IMG/VR virus record: IMGVR_UViG_3300031873_000039
Coordinates: 1 to 25,428 of that record
Length of the DNA: 25,428 bases
Reading direction: 5' to 3' (one strand)
From: a virus
The notes under the pieces were generated by a model that saw nothing but the letters and a program-made list of their open reading frames with translations, made no database searches and was not told the origin of the DNA. Positions 16,293 to 24,166 of this stretch are shown in pieces. The position numbers and the translations under genes were made by a program. Positions within the stretch are counted from its first letter, which is position 1. Each line of letters starts with the position of its first letter.

Positions 16293-16749
16293 CATCGAGC
16301 CAATGTTCAGGCGCGTAATCCAGATAGTGGTGGTAATCTTGGGCCTGCTTGCGACATTCGTGGCATTTCAATTTGCAGGTTGGCAGCAGGCGCCCAGTGG
16401 CAATGGCGTGAGCAACTGCATTTTTGGCCTTCCATCTCTCTGGGTACTGGCTTTTGTATTCGCTTTCGTAACAGTGAGCAGTTTCTTTGCCATTTTGGGT
16501 TTGCCGGTATTTGCGGGCGCTCCGGTGCTGAGATTCTCTTCCTTTTGTGGTTTGTCCATATTTTCTATTGGCCCTGTGGTGAACTTGTTTGCCGGTTGGC
16601 GTTTGCTGATAGGCTTTATTGGCGGCAATATGGCAGGTTTTACAGCAACTCCGCAAGCCATCAGGATTTTTTCGATGTTTATGAAACTCGGAAATCGGTT
16701 TGAGTTGCTTGCATTTCGAGCAAGTTTTTGTTTGAATTGCGTCAGGCAT
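16222..16749 (-). CDS. HNH endonuclease with N-terminal zinc finger (cassette B)
   Basis: Paralogue of the HNH protein at 2233-2751, 175 residues, on the minus strand. The start (cat at 16747-16749) has AAAGGAAAG just upstream. Zinc-finger cysteines C10, C13, C36, C39 match the first copy exactly in position. The linker (47-100) has three 17-residue repeats of the form Y.QT..GK...HR..RK. The C-terminal core has C129xxC132, HH at 140-141, W150, and CRKCH at 157-161. The last ten residues (after KRLH) are a run-on antisense to the S74 gene, which it overlaps by 71 bases. Expected role: homing-type DNA cleavage in co-infecting genomes. The target site is unknown. Confidence 0.8.
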   Translation of the reverse strand: MPDAIQTKTCSKCKQLKPISEFHKHRKNPDGLRSCCKTCHIAANKAYQQTPTGKQVHHRANRKYGQTTKGRESQHRSARKYRQTQNGKETAHCYESEYKSQYPERWKAKNAVAHAIATGRLLPTCKLKCHECRKQAQDYHHYLDYAPEHWLDVIPVCRKCHKRLHRNVLSFEQVH

Positions 16750-16777
16750 ATTCTTTCCTTTGCAAAGAGTATGTTCA

Positions 16778-16811
16778 AAGCCGTTTGCGGGTTACGCCCC
16801 GCAGATGGCTT
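16778..16811 (-). promoter_or_regulatory. Two-part stem-loop in the leader of HNH cassette B
   Basis: Outer stem AAGCC (16778-16782) with GGCTT (16807-16811); inner stem GCGGG (16787-16791) with CCCGC (16798-16802); four-base internal loops and six-base terminal loop. The layout copies cassette A with base changes on both sides of the stems. On the + strand TTGTTTTATT follows, so it may double as a terminator for structural-gene transcripts. Confidence 0.55.
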
Positions 16812-16816
16812 GTTTT

Positions 16817-16844
16817 ATTGTAGCAATGGAATAATGAGAGTCAA
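16817..16844 (-). promoter_or_regulatory. Sigma70-type promoter for HNH cassette B
   Basis: Minus strand: TTGACT (16844-16839), 16-base spacer, TACAAT (16822-16817), with TG one base before the -10 (extended -10). Close to consensus at both boxes. It lies about 70 bases upstream of the nuclease start and directly before the stem-loop, so the nuclease can be expressed independently of the late operon. Confidence 0.55.
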
Positions 16845-16865
16845 TTCTTTTTGAAGGGTTATACA

Positions 16866-17393
16866 ATGACAATTCTACCGAGAAATACAGGTTTTTTGGG
16901 GGGTCTGGCCGGCGGAGCAAGTGAAGGTATATCCGCTCTCGTCCAACAGAAGATGCTACAGAAGCAGTGGAACGCCTTTCTCGACAGTTACCAGGCAAGG
17001 CAATGGGGCGGGGCGGGGATAGGCGGGGCAACTCAGCCAAATCCCCAGGCTGTATTCGGTGAACCAGGTGCGCCGATGGTCGGCGCGCCAAGTCAAATGA
17101 TGGGGGGAGGCGGGCAACTTCAACAACAAAACCCGCTGATGCGTATGTTGCAAGGCCTGGGAGGCAGGATGGGTCAAATGGGGCAGGGCGTTGGGGGCCT
17201 ATTGCAGAAGTTACTCGGCGGACGGCAGCAGACACCCGGCGCGCCGATGGGAATGATGCCGGACGCGCGCATGGGAATGATGCCCGGACAAGGCGGAATG
17301 ATGGGGCCCCTAGCGGGCGGGCAAGGTGGGATGGATCCGCTCACGCTCGTTAAGTTGATACAAATGCTTAGCGGCGGATACAAAGGAATGTGA
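16866..17393 (+). CDS. Gly/Met/Gln-rich internal-virion-like protein
   Basis: Protein of 175 residues; ATG 16866 with GAAGGG at 16853-16858. N-terminal helix (FLGGLAGGASEGISALVQQKMLQKQWNAFLDSY, residues 9-42), then a low-complexity region of Gly, Met, Gln and Pro with GMMP repeats (about 125-150), ending in a short helix LTLVKLIQMLSGG. No enzyme motif. Such flexible proteins beside large ejection proteins are common in podovirus internal cores; assignment is by context. The last codons overlap the remnant HNH frame on the opposite strand. Confidence 0.5.
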   Translation: MTILPRNTGFLGGLAGGASEGISALVQQKMLQKQWNAFLDSYQARQWGGAGIGGATQPNPQAVFGEPGAPMVGAPSQMMGGGGQLQQQNPLMRMLQGLGGRMGQMGQGVGGLLQKLLGGRQQTPGAPMGMMPDARMGMMPGQGGMMGPLAGGQGGMDPLTLVKLIQMLSGGYKGM

Positions 17394-17487
17394 ATTTTTC
17401 TATGACAACATTTGCAAATAGGTACGACATCGAACCAATGTTCCGGCGAATAGCCAACAACTTCTCGGTGGCAGGATGGGCATGTTC
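17390..17487 (-). pseudogene. Remnant of a third HNH cassette
   Basis: On the minus strand, a frame without its own start encodes GYSPEHWFDVVPICKCCHRKIH (17455 down to 17390), which lines up with the C-terminal HNH core of both intact copies (GYEPQHWLDVVPVCKQCH and DYAPEHWLDVIPVCRKCH). Just before it stand a CPSC pair and five residues where the intact copies have eleven including the catalytic HH, so the active site is deleted. Zinc finger, linker, promoter and stem-loop are gone. An ATGTTC at 17482-17487, the motif that borders the intact cassettes, sits at the other edge. I read it as the scar of an internal deletion. Confidence 0.65.
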
Positions 17488-17502
17488 TAAAAGGAGACAT
17501 CA

Positions 17503-18207
17503 ATGGTAGCATTAACAGACCCGAATCAAGTTTTGCAGACGGCCCTGGGCGGGCAGAACACGGCGAATAACTTCACCGCGTCAAAAGTGGGTCCTATGCT
17601 CGGCGACCTTGTCGGTAATGCTCCGGCCCCCGTCCCGCAGCAGACAGAACTGCCCGAAATCAATATCGACGCCCTTCGTAAAATCTCCGATCCGCGCATA
17701 ATGCAAATGGCGTTCAATATGCTGATGCAGAGAGATGCGATGAAGGCGCGGGGCGGACAAGTTGGTCTAATGCCAGGGGAATATCAATTTATGACAGCGC
17801 AAGAACGCCGCGCCGCCACATTGAATAAGTATTTCGGCACAGGCAGTCAAACCGATTTGATGAAGGACCTCAAAGAGGCTCAGGACGTTATCAACGCAGG
17901 CACGGACTTCACCGGAGGAGAACGAACAATCAAGAAAGGCCACGAGCGGGCAGTCGCGGAGGCCGAGGAGAGAGTCCTTGATTTGACGCAGGAGCGCCGC
18001 AACGCCAATATCATCGCCGCCCAAAAACGAATAGCAGAGCGGGAGGCAATGGGGCCGCAGACTGAGGAAGAATCGCCGGAAGGCAGAGTCGAGCCGACAA
18101 AGAAAACCGAACCCAAAGTCCGAGTTATCAGTCCGAACGGAGTGCGCGGCTCAATACCGGCCAGCAGACTCCAAGAAGCCCTAAAGAACGGATACAAACG
18201 GGCGTGA
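17503..18207 (+). CDS. Helical internal-virion/ejection-like protein
   Basis: Protein of 234 residues with AAGGAGA at 17491-17497. The middle is helical and charged (LRKISDPRIMQMAFNMLMQRDAMK, then a probable coiled coil at about 120-180 with RAVAEAEERVLDLTQERRNANI). The last 30 residues (VRVISPNGVRGSIPASRLQEALKNGYKRA) follow a pattern V.V..P.G..G.IP...L..AL..GY, a small module common at the ends of phage internal or ejection proteins. Located directly before the 1593-aa protein, it probably belongs to the DNA-ejection apparatus. No catalytic motif. Confidence 0.5.
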   Translation: MVALTDPNQVLQTALGGQNTANNFTASKVGPMLGDLVGNAPAPVPQQTELPEINIDALRKISDPRIMQMAFNMLMQRDAMKARGGQVGLMPGEYQFMTAQERRAATLNKYFGTGSQTDLMKDLKEAQDVINAGTDFTGGERTIKKGHERAVAEAEERVLDLTQERRNANIIAAQKRIAEREAMGPQTEEESPEGRVEPTKKTEPKVRVISPNGVRGSIPASRLQEALKNGYKRA

Positions 18208-18211
18208 GAAT

Positions 18212-21200
18212 ATGGCGAATACGGCGACAACAAAAGATTTCGGCTTTGAACCACTGGCCGCAGACGATTTCGGCTTTGAGCCGGAAGATAATTTCGGCTT
18301 TCAGCCCGAACCACTCTCTTTAGGTCAGGAAATAAAGCAATCTTTCGTTATCGGCGGCGAAAGACTCGGTTCATCATTGGCGCGCGGAGTTAAGCACGGT
18401 TTAATGGCTGCGGCAAAATTGGCCCCAGGCACACGCGACCCTTTTGCTCCCGGACTCTCGCTTCCTTCATTACCCCCCTTGACGGATAAAGAAATAGCGG
18501 CTGTCTTTGAGAGTTCTGAGCCAATTCCAATAAGCGGCGGTAAGGGTACGAAAGCTGTATTTGGTGCGCTTCGTATGCCTGATAAAATCGCCGACGCCCT
18601 GGATTATTACGCCCAAGTCCGGTCAGAGAAAAGACCGCCCGTAACCTTCAAAGATGCCCCAATTGCCAGGATTATTCGGCCCGTAGTGGAGGGCGGCGTG
18701 CCCTCGATGGTTGCCGCCCTGGGTACGGGCGTACTGTTAGGGCCGGGTGCGGCGCTTGGTTTACTGGGTCTTGGGGCATTTGGCGAGGGGGCCGCCGAGC
18801 AGTTTGAGGCAGGCGGCTCGATAGCAAAAAGCACGGGTATTGGCGCTTTGTACGGGGCGGCGGAAGTTGGCGGCGAAATGCTCGTCCTTCCCCGATTCAT
18901 TAAGGGCGTCAAAGTCGGTATGCCTCTGCGCAAAGCGTTTACCCTTTTCCTGGAGAACGCCACACAGGAAGGCGTAACGGGCTTCGCTCAGCAATTCTTG
19001 GATACTTTCGGCAAGGAGACTACAAAAGGGGCAAATCTCAGAACAGCCGTCCAGCGTGGGTGGGACGCGGGCCTAAAGGCTGTGCCCGAAAACGCCTGGG
19101 TAGGCGGAGCGACCGCCCTTATTCCCGGCGGAGTTGGTGTAGGCGTCCAACAGATGCGCGGACGCAAGGCCCCCGGTGCCCCAGCAACCGTACAAAAACC
19201 GGGCGAACCGGCTCTATCGCCCGAAGAATATGAGAGTCAACGCTACAACCTGCTTCTTGAACGGGCCGGGGCGGGCGACCGGGCCGCCATCGACAAACTG
19301 AATGAAATGCAGCAAGGCGCGGCGTTGCCAACTTACGAAAACCTGCTCGACCGGATAGCACAAGGGGACCTTGCGGCGGCGGCGGAAATACAAGAAGGGC
19401 GGTATTTCAGGGGCGCAAAGCCGAAAGTTGGGCCTACCGGCCAAATGTTCCAGCAGGAAGGGGTCCCGGGCGCAGACGCCGCCCGAATTCAGGCAGGGGC
19501 GGCTCAGAAGCCGCCCAGAGGGGCTAAAATCGTTGCGCCTAAGCCCGTAGGCTTGCAAACTACCCCGACCCCTACTGTAACTACCCGCCCAACTACTGGC
19601 GGGCAAGCCCCCCAGGGCGAGATAGCAGCCGCCCCGCCCGCCCCGGCTGCGGAGAAGCAACCGAATCAAATGACGCTTGATGAGTTAAAGCAAGAATCTG
19701 CTTCGTTTGATGAAAAAATCCGAGTTGAAAAGGAAAGATTGGATACAATAGCTCCTGGGAGACAAATCTTTGGGGGCGTAGGAATAGACAATTTATCAGA
19801 GCCAGACGTTGAAAGAATGCACGCTATCGAATATGAATTAGCGCGCAGGACTGGCAAAACCATATCTCAAGCAGAGGCAAAAGAGCGAGTGATGACTAAG
19901 CGCGCGGCAAGAATAGCCGCCGCCCAGCCCGCCCCGGCTGCGGAGAAGGCAGGTAGGTTCATTGTTGTCGAGGCTGGCGGAGATTTGAAGGGTAAATGGA
20001 TTGTTCAAAATACTGTTCAGACCACATCAAAAACATTCTCTACGCAAGATGAAGCAAACGCATACGCGGAAAAATGGTCGAAACACTACGCGGAATTAGA
20101 GGCAGAAAGAGAACGCCTGAATCAACTACCGCCAGAAGTCAAAAAACCGCGCATCCGGCGCAAGGCAATAAACGCGGACGTGATGCCATATTATGAACCC
20201 AAGCAAGCCCCCCCAGGGGGCGTAGCGCCTGCGCCAGAGGGCCTTGAGGCCCAAAAGCAAAAACTTTTACCCGGTATCAGGAAGAATGTTCGGGAACATC
20301 TTCTGCCAACAGAAATGAAAACAGCAGAGGCAAAGATAAAAGTTGGCGATATTATTGGCGATGGTTTAATCACTGGCAAAGTTACTGGAGAAGGTAGTAT
20401 CAAAATGGGCAAGCAACGTCTTGCCGGATACAAAGTAGTAACGCTCGTTGGCGGGCGGGAACAGGGCCGGGCAATCGCAGAATTTATTCCCAAACAAGAT
20501 GCTCATTTGGTAATGACCGAAGAACAAGCCGCCAAAGTCATAAAAGACAAAACTCATTGGGGTTCGGGGAACAAAGGGGTAACTCAGGCCGAGTACGGGG
20601 AGATTAAGAAGCGGCAGGCAGAGGATAAGGGGAAATTGAAGGGCGGACGCGAGGCGGGCGGCACGATACTTTTCAATCCGCAGGAATGGTCGGACGCCGT
20701 AAAGATAGGGATGTACCACTTGGAGGCCGGGGCGCGGGCTTTCAACGATTGGGCGGCTAAGATGATAGGGGACTACGGGGAGAGGATAAGCCCGCACCTT
20801 CAGAATATCTGGAAGGAGATACAGCCGACGCTCCAGGCAGTTACGGGCACGAAGCCGCAAACGGTCTTTGACGTAGCAAAAGAGAAGGTCATTGCCGATG
20901 TCGAGAGCGCCAAAAGGGTGAAGGCGGTCAAAAGCGAGATTACGGCGGCATACCACAAGGCCCGCGCGCAGAGAGTTGCCAAGTACGAGGGCGTCTTAAA
21001 ACAAGCGGGCGAGGATGTTCCTATCGCCGAGGCGCATAGAAGGGCAATGGCGAGTATGGGCGGGCCGCTTATAGCAGACCGGCCTATGTACACGCCCCCC
21101 GCACTCTCAGCCGAGGAATGGGATAGCGTAGGCCGGCGAATTGATGGGATGTTCGCGCCGGGGACGGAGACGTACAAGAAAATTGAAGGTCAAGAGGCCC

Positions 21201-22993
21201 TGCGCCGATACCGGAACGGGATAGACCTACGAGACTTTGAGATAAAGCTGCTCGGCAAGGTATTCGGGCCGAGATGGGCGAAAATGGCCGGCAGGAATCT
21301 GCGAAGATACAACTGGATTCGCACGGTCGAAGATATTTTAGGGCTTCAGAAATTAGGGGCTGGGATGGACGTCCAGATGCGCCGCCAGGCGAGGTCGCTG
21401 CGCGCCCGGTATCCCTGGCTCTACACTAAGGGTATCGCCTGGAATCTTGAAGGGTATTTCAGCGCAAAGCAGGCGGCTCGACTGGAGGAGGAAACGCGGG
21501 CCAGCCCGAATCACATCGACTCCAAAGACCATAAGCTGAGATTCCTCGACGACGACGAGAATCAGCCGGAGCAGTTTTGGTCTCGTCTATCCGACAAGCT
21601 ACCGGGTTGGAAGCAGTCGAAGCGGGGCTTTGTAGTTGGATTCAATCGCCTTCAGCAAGCCCTGTGGGACTACCACATCGACCAATTCAGTAAGAACTAC
21701 GACACGACAACCGACCAGATGAAGGAGGACTTGGCCGACTATCTCAATACCTTTATGGGCGTATCCCGACCAAAGACCTGGCTCGGCCAGGCCGCCAACA
21801 GGATACTCCGCCCGATTCTATGGTCGCCCTCGTTCACCTGGTCGCGGGTGCGAACCCCTTCGCTTATCCTGACGAATCCGACAATGCGCGGAGAAGTCGC
21901 CAAGACGCTCGGCTCGTTTGTTGGGTCGGGTCTGATGTTTATGGCGGCAGCGGGATTCCTCGGCGCTTGGTTGTGGCCGAAAGAAAAGGTCGTCGAATGG
22001 GACCCCCGGAGCCCGGACTTCGGCAAAACCAAACTCGGCAATACGAGATTCGATGTGTTCGGCGATTACGGCACTTACATTCGCGCCTTGTGCCAGGCGA
22101 TAGCAGGCAGTAAGAAAACGGCGAGCGGGAAGATTATCGAGCAAGCCAGATACGAGCCGCTTCTCCAGCTTGCCCGCAACAAGCGTTCTCCGGCAGTCTC
22201 TTTAATCACGGCCCTGGCGACCGGCAAGACGTACTACGGAGGCCGGGCGTGGGAAATACCGAAGTGGCGCGAAATCAAGGCAGAGGGCGGATTGAAAGGC
22301 AAATTGGGCGAGGCGGGCGAGGCACTGACCAAAACAAAACCGGGCGAAGTTACCTATTTTATCGGGCGAGAGGCTTTGAGTTTGCTGCCGTTCTTCCTGA
22401 GCGGAATGACGGAATCGGCTTGGAACGACGGATGGGCGACGGGGCTACTGGCGGGCGGCGAGGAGTTTTTCTCCGGGTCCACGGTATCCTACAAGCCAAC
22501 GGCGTGGACTCGTTCCGATATGACGAAAGACATTGCCGCCGACGGCGCTTACGGGCTTAAATGGGACGACCTTACAGAAGGGCAGCAAAAAACTCTGCGG
22601 GGCAAGATTCCCGAAATAGAGATATGGGAGCAGAAGGCCGCCGTCGAGCGGGCGGACCGGAGCGAATACGAAACCTATAAGGCGGGCCGCAGGGTTACGG
22701 AGCGGCTCAGTCCCGACATACAAACGGCCCTTGCCGAAAGCAACGTCATCTTGGCTCTATCCCGAAAGTGGGGAGACTGGAAGGCAAATGATGAGAGATA
22801 TGAGCAATATCAGGATTATGCAACCGAAGAAATAGCCCGCCGCATCGGAGAACGGATGCGAGAACCGTCTTGGTCGGGTTTAGCGTTAGACCAAAAGAGG
22901 CGGATTATTATGGCCCGAATTGAGGCCGCGAAGGAAATTGCTCGAAGCAAGGTGCGGAAAAACCTCACGCAAGGAGAGAAGAAAGCAGGATAA
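18212..22993 (+). CDS. Very large internal virion/ejection-type protein
   Basis: Protein of 1593 residues, the largest in the window. N-terminus has three DFGFEP-type repeats (residues 9-34). Residues about 150-230 are a glycine/alanine-rich hydrophobic stretch (VAALGTGVLLGPGAALGLLGLGAF) of the kind that can cross or disturb membranes. Residues 320-830 are a Pro/Ala-rich mosaic with PAPAAEK linkers coded by a 22-bp repeat and AT-richer inserts. The C-terminal half (about 810-1430) contains segments I recall from very large phage proteins: FNDWAAKMIGDYGE, LRDFEIKLLGKVFG, and DPRSPDFGKTKLGNTRFDVFG near 1265, with hydrophobic helices around 1235-1255. No protease, kinase or transferase site is clear. 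Its place before the lysis genes fits an internal core or ejection protein. Confidence 0.6.
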   Translation: MANTATTKDFGFEPLAADDFGFEPEDNFGFQPEPLSLGQEIKQSFVIGGERLGSSLARGVKHGLMAAAKLAPGTRDPFAPGLSLPSLPPLTDKEIAAVFESSEPIPISGGKGTKAVFGALRMPDKIADALDYYAQVRSEKRPPVTFKDAPIARIIRPVVEGGVPSMVAALGTGVLLGPGAALGLLGLGAFGEGAAEQFEAGGSIAKSTGIGALYGAAEVGGEMLVLPRFIKGVKVGMPLRKAFTLFLENATQEGVTGFAQQFLDTFGKETTKGANLRTAVQRGWDAGLKAVPENAWVGGATALIPGGVGVGVQQMRGRKAPGAPATVQKPGEPALSPEEYESQRYNLLLERAGAGDRAAIDKLNEMQQGAALPTYENLLDRIAQGDLAAAAEIQEGRYFRGAKPKVGPTGQMFQQEGVPGADAARIQAGAAQKPPRGAKIVAPKPVGLQTTPTPTVTTRPTTGGQAPQGEIAAAPPAPAAEKQPNQMTLDELKQESASFDEKIRVEKERLDTIAPGRQIFGGVGIDNLSEPDVERMHAIEYELARRTGKTISQAEAKERVMTKRAARIAAAQPAPAAEKAGRFIVVEAGGDLKGKWIVQNTVQTTSKTFSTQDEANAYAEKWSKHYAELEAERERLNQLPPEVKKPRIRRKAINADVMPYYEPKQAPPGGVAPAPEGLEAQKQKLLPGIRKNVREHLLPTEMKTAEAKIKVGDIIGDGLITGKVTGEGSIKMGKQRLAGYKVVTLVGGREQGRAIAEFIPKQDAHLVMTEEQAAKVIKDKTHWGSGNKGVTQAEYGEIKKRQAEDKGKLKGGREAGGTILFNPQEWSDAVKIGMYHLEAGARAFNDWAAKMIGDYGERISPHLQNIWKEIQPTLQAVTGTKPQTVFDVAKEKVIADVESAKRVKAVKSEITAAYHKARAQRVAKYEGVLKQAGEDVPIAEAHRRAMASMGGPLIADRPMYTPPALSAEEWDSVGRRIDGMFAPGTETYKKIEGQEALRRYRNGIDLRDFEIKLLGKVFGPRWAKMAGRNLRRYNWIRTVEDILGLQKLGAGMDVQMRRQARSLRARYPWLYTKGIAWNLEGYFSAKQAARLEEETRASPNHIDSKDHKLRFLDDDENQPEQFWSRLSDKLPGWKQSKRGFVVGFNRLQQALWDYHIDQFSKNYDTTTDQMKEDLADYLNTFMGVSRPKTWLGQAANRILRPILWSPSFTWSRVRTPSLILTNPTMRGEVAKTLGSFVGSGLMFMAAAGFLGAWLWPKEKVVEWDPRSPDFGKTKLGNTRFDVFGDYGTYIRALCQAIAGSKKTASGKIIEQARYEPLLQLARNKRSPAVSLITALATGKTYYGGRAWEIPKWREIKAEGGLKGKLGEAGEALTKTKPGEVTYFIGREALSLLPFFLSGMTESAWNDGWATGLLAGGEEFFSGSTVSYKPTAWTRSDMTKDIAADGAYGLKWDDLTEGQQKTLRGKIPEIEIWEQKAAVERADRSEYETYKAGRRVTERLSPDIQTALAESNVILALSRKWGDWKANDERYEQYQDYATEEIARRIGERMREPSWSGLALDQKRRIIMARIEAAKEIARSKVRKNLTQGEKKAG
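19636..19948 (+). repeat. 22-bp direct repeats bounding an AT-richer insert in the large protein gene
   Basis: Identical 22-base copies at 19636-19657 and 19927-19948 encode the linker PAPAAEK. The 269 bases between them encode a charged helical segment beginning NQMTLDELKQE and have more A/T at third positions than the flanks. The repeats may be short homology used for module exchange. Confidence 0.7.
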
Positions 22994-22996
22994 GTA

Positions 22997-23365
22997 ATGC
23001 CCACTGAACTTTCACAGGTGCTCGACGCCATTGGCGGACTGAAGGCTAATGTGACGAACCTGACCGAAGGCGTCAAGGAACAAGGCGAAAAACTCGATGT
23101 GGTTCGCAATATAGTAGCCGCCATACGACCGGTATGTGAGGCCCACGGCAAGGAATTGAATGGCCACGCTCGAACTCTCTACGGGCTTAATGGCAATGCA
23201 GGTTTGGTCAAAGAAATGGGAATTGCGGGCGAAAGACTCGATGCCATCATGGATAATAAGAAAGAGACGGGGGCAGTATTCTGGCGCATTGGCGGCCCCA
23301 TTATTGTCGCCATTATTATTTCGGTCTGTGCAGCGGCCTGGGCGCTGTGGAACAAAATGCAATGA
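22997..23365 (+). CDS. XhlA-like coiled-coil membrane protein (lysis-associated)
   Basis: Protein of 122 residues. Residues 5-40 form an amphipathic coiled coil (LDAIGGLKANVTNLTEGVKEQGEKLDVV), followed by a polar middle and one C-terminal membrane helix (about 97-118: RIGGPIIVAIIISVCAAAWALW). This layout resembles haemolysin XhlA-type proteins and other phage holin partners, which sit in the inner membrane. It starts three bases after the large protein gene and ends in an ATGA overlap with the next small gene. Lysis role is inferred from the neighbouring holin-like gene. Confidence 0.5.
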   Translation: MPTELSQVLDAIGGLKANVTNLTEGVKEQGEKLDVVRNIVAAIRPVCEAHGKELNGHARTLYGLNGNAGLVKEMGIAGERLDAIMDNKKETGAVFWRIGGPIIVAIIISVCAAAWALWNKMQ

Positions 23366-23523
23366 GTACAATAGGCGAACATATAGCAACGATCCGGGCG
23401 GAACTCGAAGAACTTAGTGACGAGCACTCCGAGTGCGGAAATGAATGGCTCGCCATTACCGAGGCCGAAAAGGCCGTCGATGAAATAGAAAAAGTTATGA
23501 ATCAAAGAATCGGAAAGGAGTAA
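23362..23523 (+). CDS. Small acidic helical protein in lysis cassette
   Basis: Protein of 53 residues, beginning MSTIGEHIATIRAELEELSD. The ATG overlaps the previous TGA (ATGA), so it is probably translated by re-initiation. It is almost entirely helical and acidic with a single cysteine and no membrane segment. Function not recognised; it could be a chaperone or regulator of the adjacent membrane proteins. Ends with an AAGGAG-containing 3' end that supplies the ribosome binding site of the next gene. Confidence 0.55.
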   Translation: MSTIGEHIATIRAELEELSDEHSECGNEWLAITEAEKAVDEIEKVMNQRIGKE

Positions 23524-23529
23524 AGACAC

Positions 23530-23760
23530 ATGGACAGCAAACCGTGGTATATGAGCAAGACCGTATGGGCCTCGATAATCGGCACTATTGTCGGCATACT
23601 GACAATGTTCAAGGTCATTCACATCGGCGGGATTCAAGTCGAGAACATTCCCGCCGAGACCGAAGGACTCTCGCAGAGTATCGTCGGCGCGGTTGAAATC
23701 ATTCTCGGCCTGGTAGCCTTGTGGGGCCGAATTACGGCCAAAACAACCTTGACACAGTGA
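23530..23760 (+). CDS. Putative holin
   Basis: Protein of 76 residues with two hydrophobic helices (about 12-32, VWASIIGTIVGILTMFKVIHI; and 50-67, IVGAVEIILGLVALWGRITA) separated by a short polar loop, and a conserved-looking start, KPWYMSKTVWASIIG. The pattern K.WY.SKT.W......G.......L..WGRITA is familiar from small phage holin-type proteins. It would oligomerise in the inner membrane and form the lysis hole. Its ribosome binding site GGAAAGGAG lies in the end of the previous gene. No endolysin gene is next to it. Confidence 0.6.
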   Translation: MDSKPWYMSKTVWASIIGTIVGILTMFKVIHIGGIQVENIPAETEGLSQSIVGAVEIILGLVALWGRITAKTTLTQ

Positions 23761-23763
23761 TAT

Positions 23764-23949
23764 ATGAACTGGGCGGCAATCATAGTTTCCGTCGCCAAGT
23801 TGATATTGGTGTTCATATCGACCTGGACTGAACGAGACAAAGACCGGCGCGAACGGAAAGCCCGGGCGTTTAAGGACCTGACAAATGGAATCAAAGAAAA
23901 GGATGTTGCGAAGATTACTGCTGCCTACGATTATGCTCGCCGTGCTTAG
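23764..23949 (+). CDS. Short single-pass membrane protein, i-spanin candidate
   Basis: Protein of 61 residues: an N-terminal membrane helix (residues 3-20, WAAIIVSVAKLILVFIST) followed by a strongly charged helix (TERDKDRRERKARAFKDLTNGIKEKDVAKI). This is the layout of a Rz-type inner-membrane spanin, but it is shorter than usual. Its last 65 bases overlap, in another frame, the start of the lipoprotein gene, as Rz/Rz1 pairs often do. It begins three bases after the holin stop. Spanin assignment rests on topology and overlap only. Confidence 0.45.
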   Translation: MNWAAIIVSVAKLILVFISTWTERDKDRRERKARAFKDLTNGIKEKDVAKITAAYDYARRA

Positions 23950-24166
23950 TCTTGCCGGATGCTCTCGGCACGGCTGGTACGTCCGAAGTCCCCTTACAAG
24001 CGACCCGCCCGTAGTAGTTCATCCGATTCAGCCATCCGATATTTTCCCTATTGCGGCGGGCGATCTCATATCCCCCCAAAGTGGTACTCCTATAGTAGTA
24101 CAAAAGGGCGGATTCTTTGTCAGCGACTACTATATGAACGAGATAATGCGCGCCCGCGTGGAATAA
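23885..24166 (+). CDS. Lipoprotein, o-spanin (Rz1-like) candidate
   Basis: Protein of 93 residues with a charged start, hydrophobic core and lipobox LSLAG|C (cysteine at residue 26), so the mature protein is likely lipid-anchored. The mature part is proline-containing and short (SPLTSDPPVVVHPIQPSDIFP) and ends with YYMNEIMRARVE. ATG 23885 has AAGGA a few bases upstream; ATG 23903 behind AAAAGG is an alternative that gives an equally good lipoprotein. The gene begins inside the preceding membrane-protein gene in a different frame. Together they would bridge inner and outer membranes in the last step of lysis. Confidence 0.55.
   Translation: MESKKRMLRRLLLPTIMLAVLSLAGCSRHGWYVRSPLTSDPPVVVHPIQPSDIFPIAAGDLISPQSGTPIVVQKGGFFVSDYYMNEIMRARVE

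Larger units (their letters stand above)
16265..16844 (-). mobile_element. Antisense HNH cassette B (promoter, stem-loop, nuclease)
   Basis: Same order of parts as cassette A: promoter 16817-16844, stem-loop 16778-16811, TATGTTCAA-adjacent motif (16770-16778), ribosome binding site, nuclease. It lies between the S74 gene and the Met/Gly-rich virion gene. The left part shares the TGACA..TTGC..ACATCGA.CCAATGTTC.GGCG pattern with A and with the remnant at 17403. Ends are approximate. Confidence 0.45.

Noticed and set aside
16255-16854. + strand open frame with hydrophobic residues opposite the second HNH gene
   Set aside because: Looks like a membrane protein but is the antisense of a conserved HNH protein; no ribosome binding site at its start.
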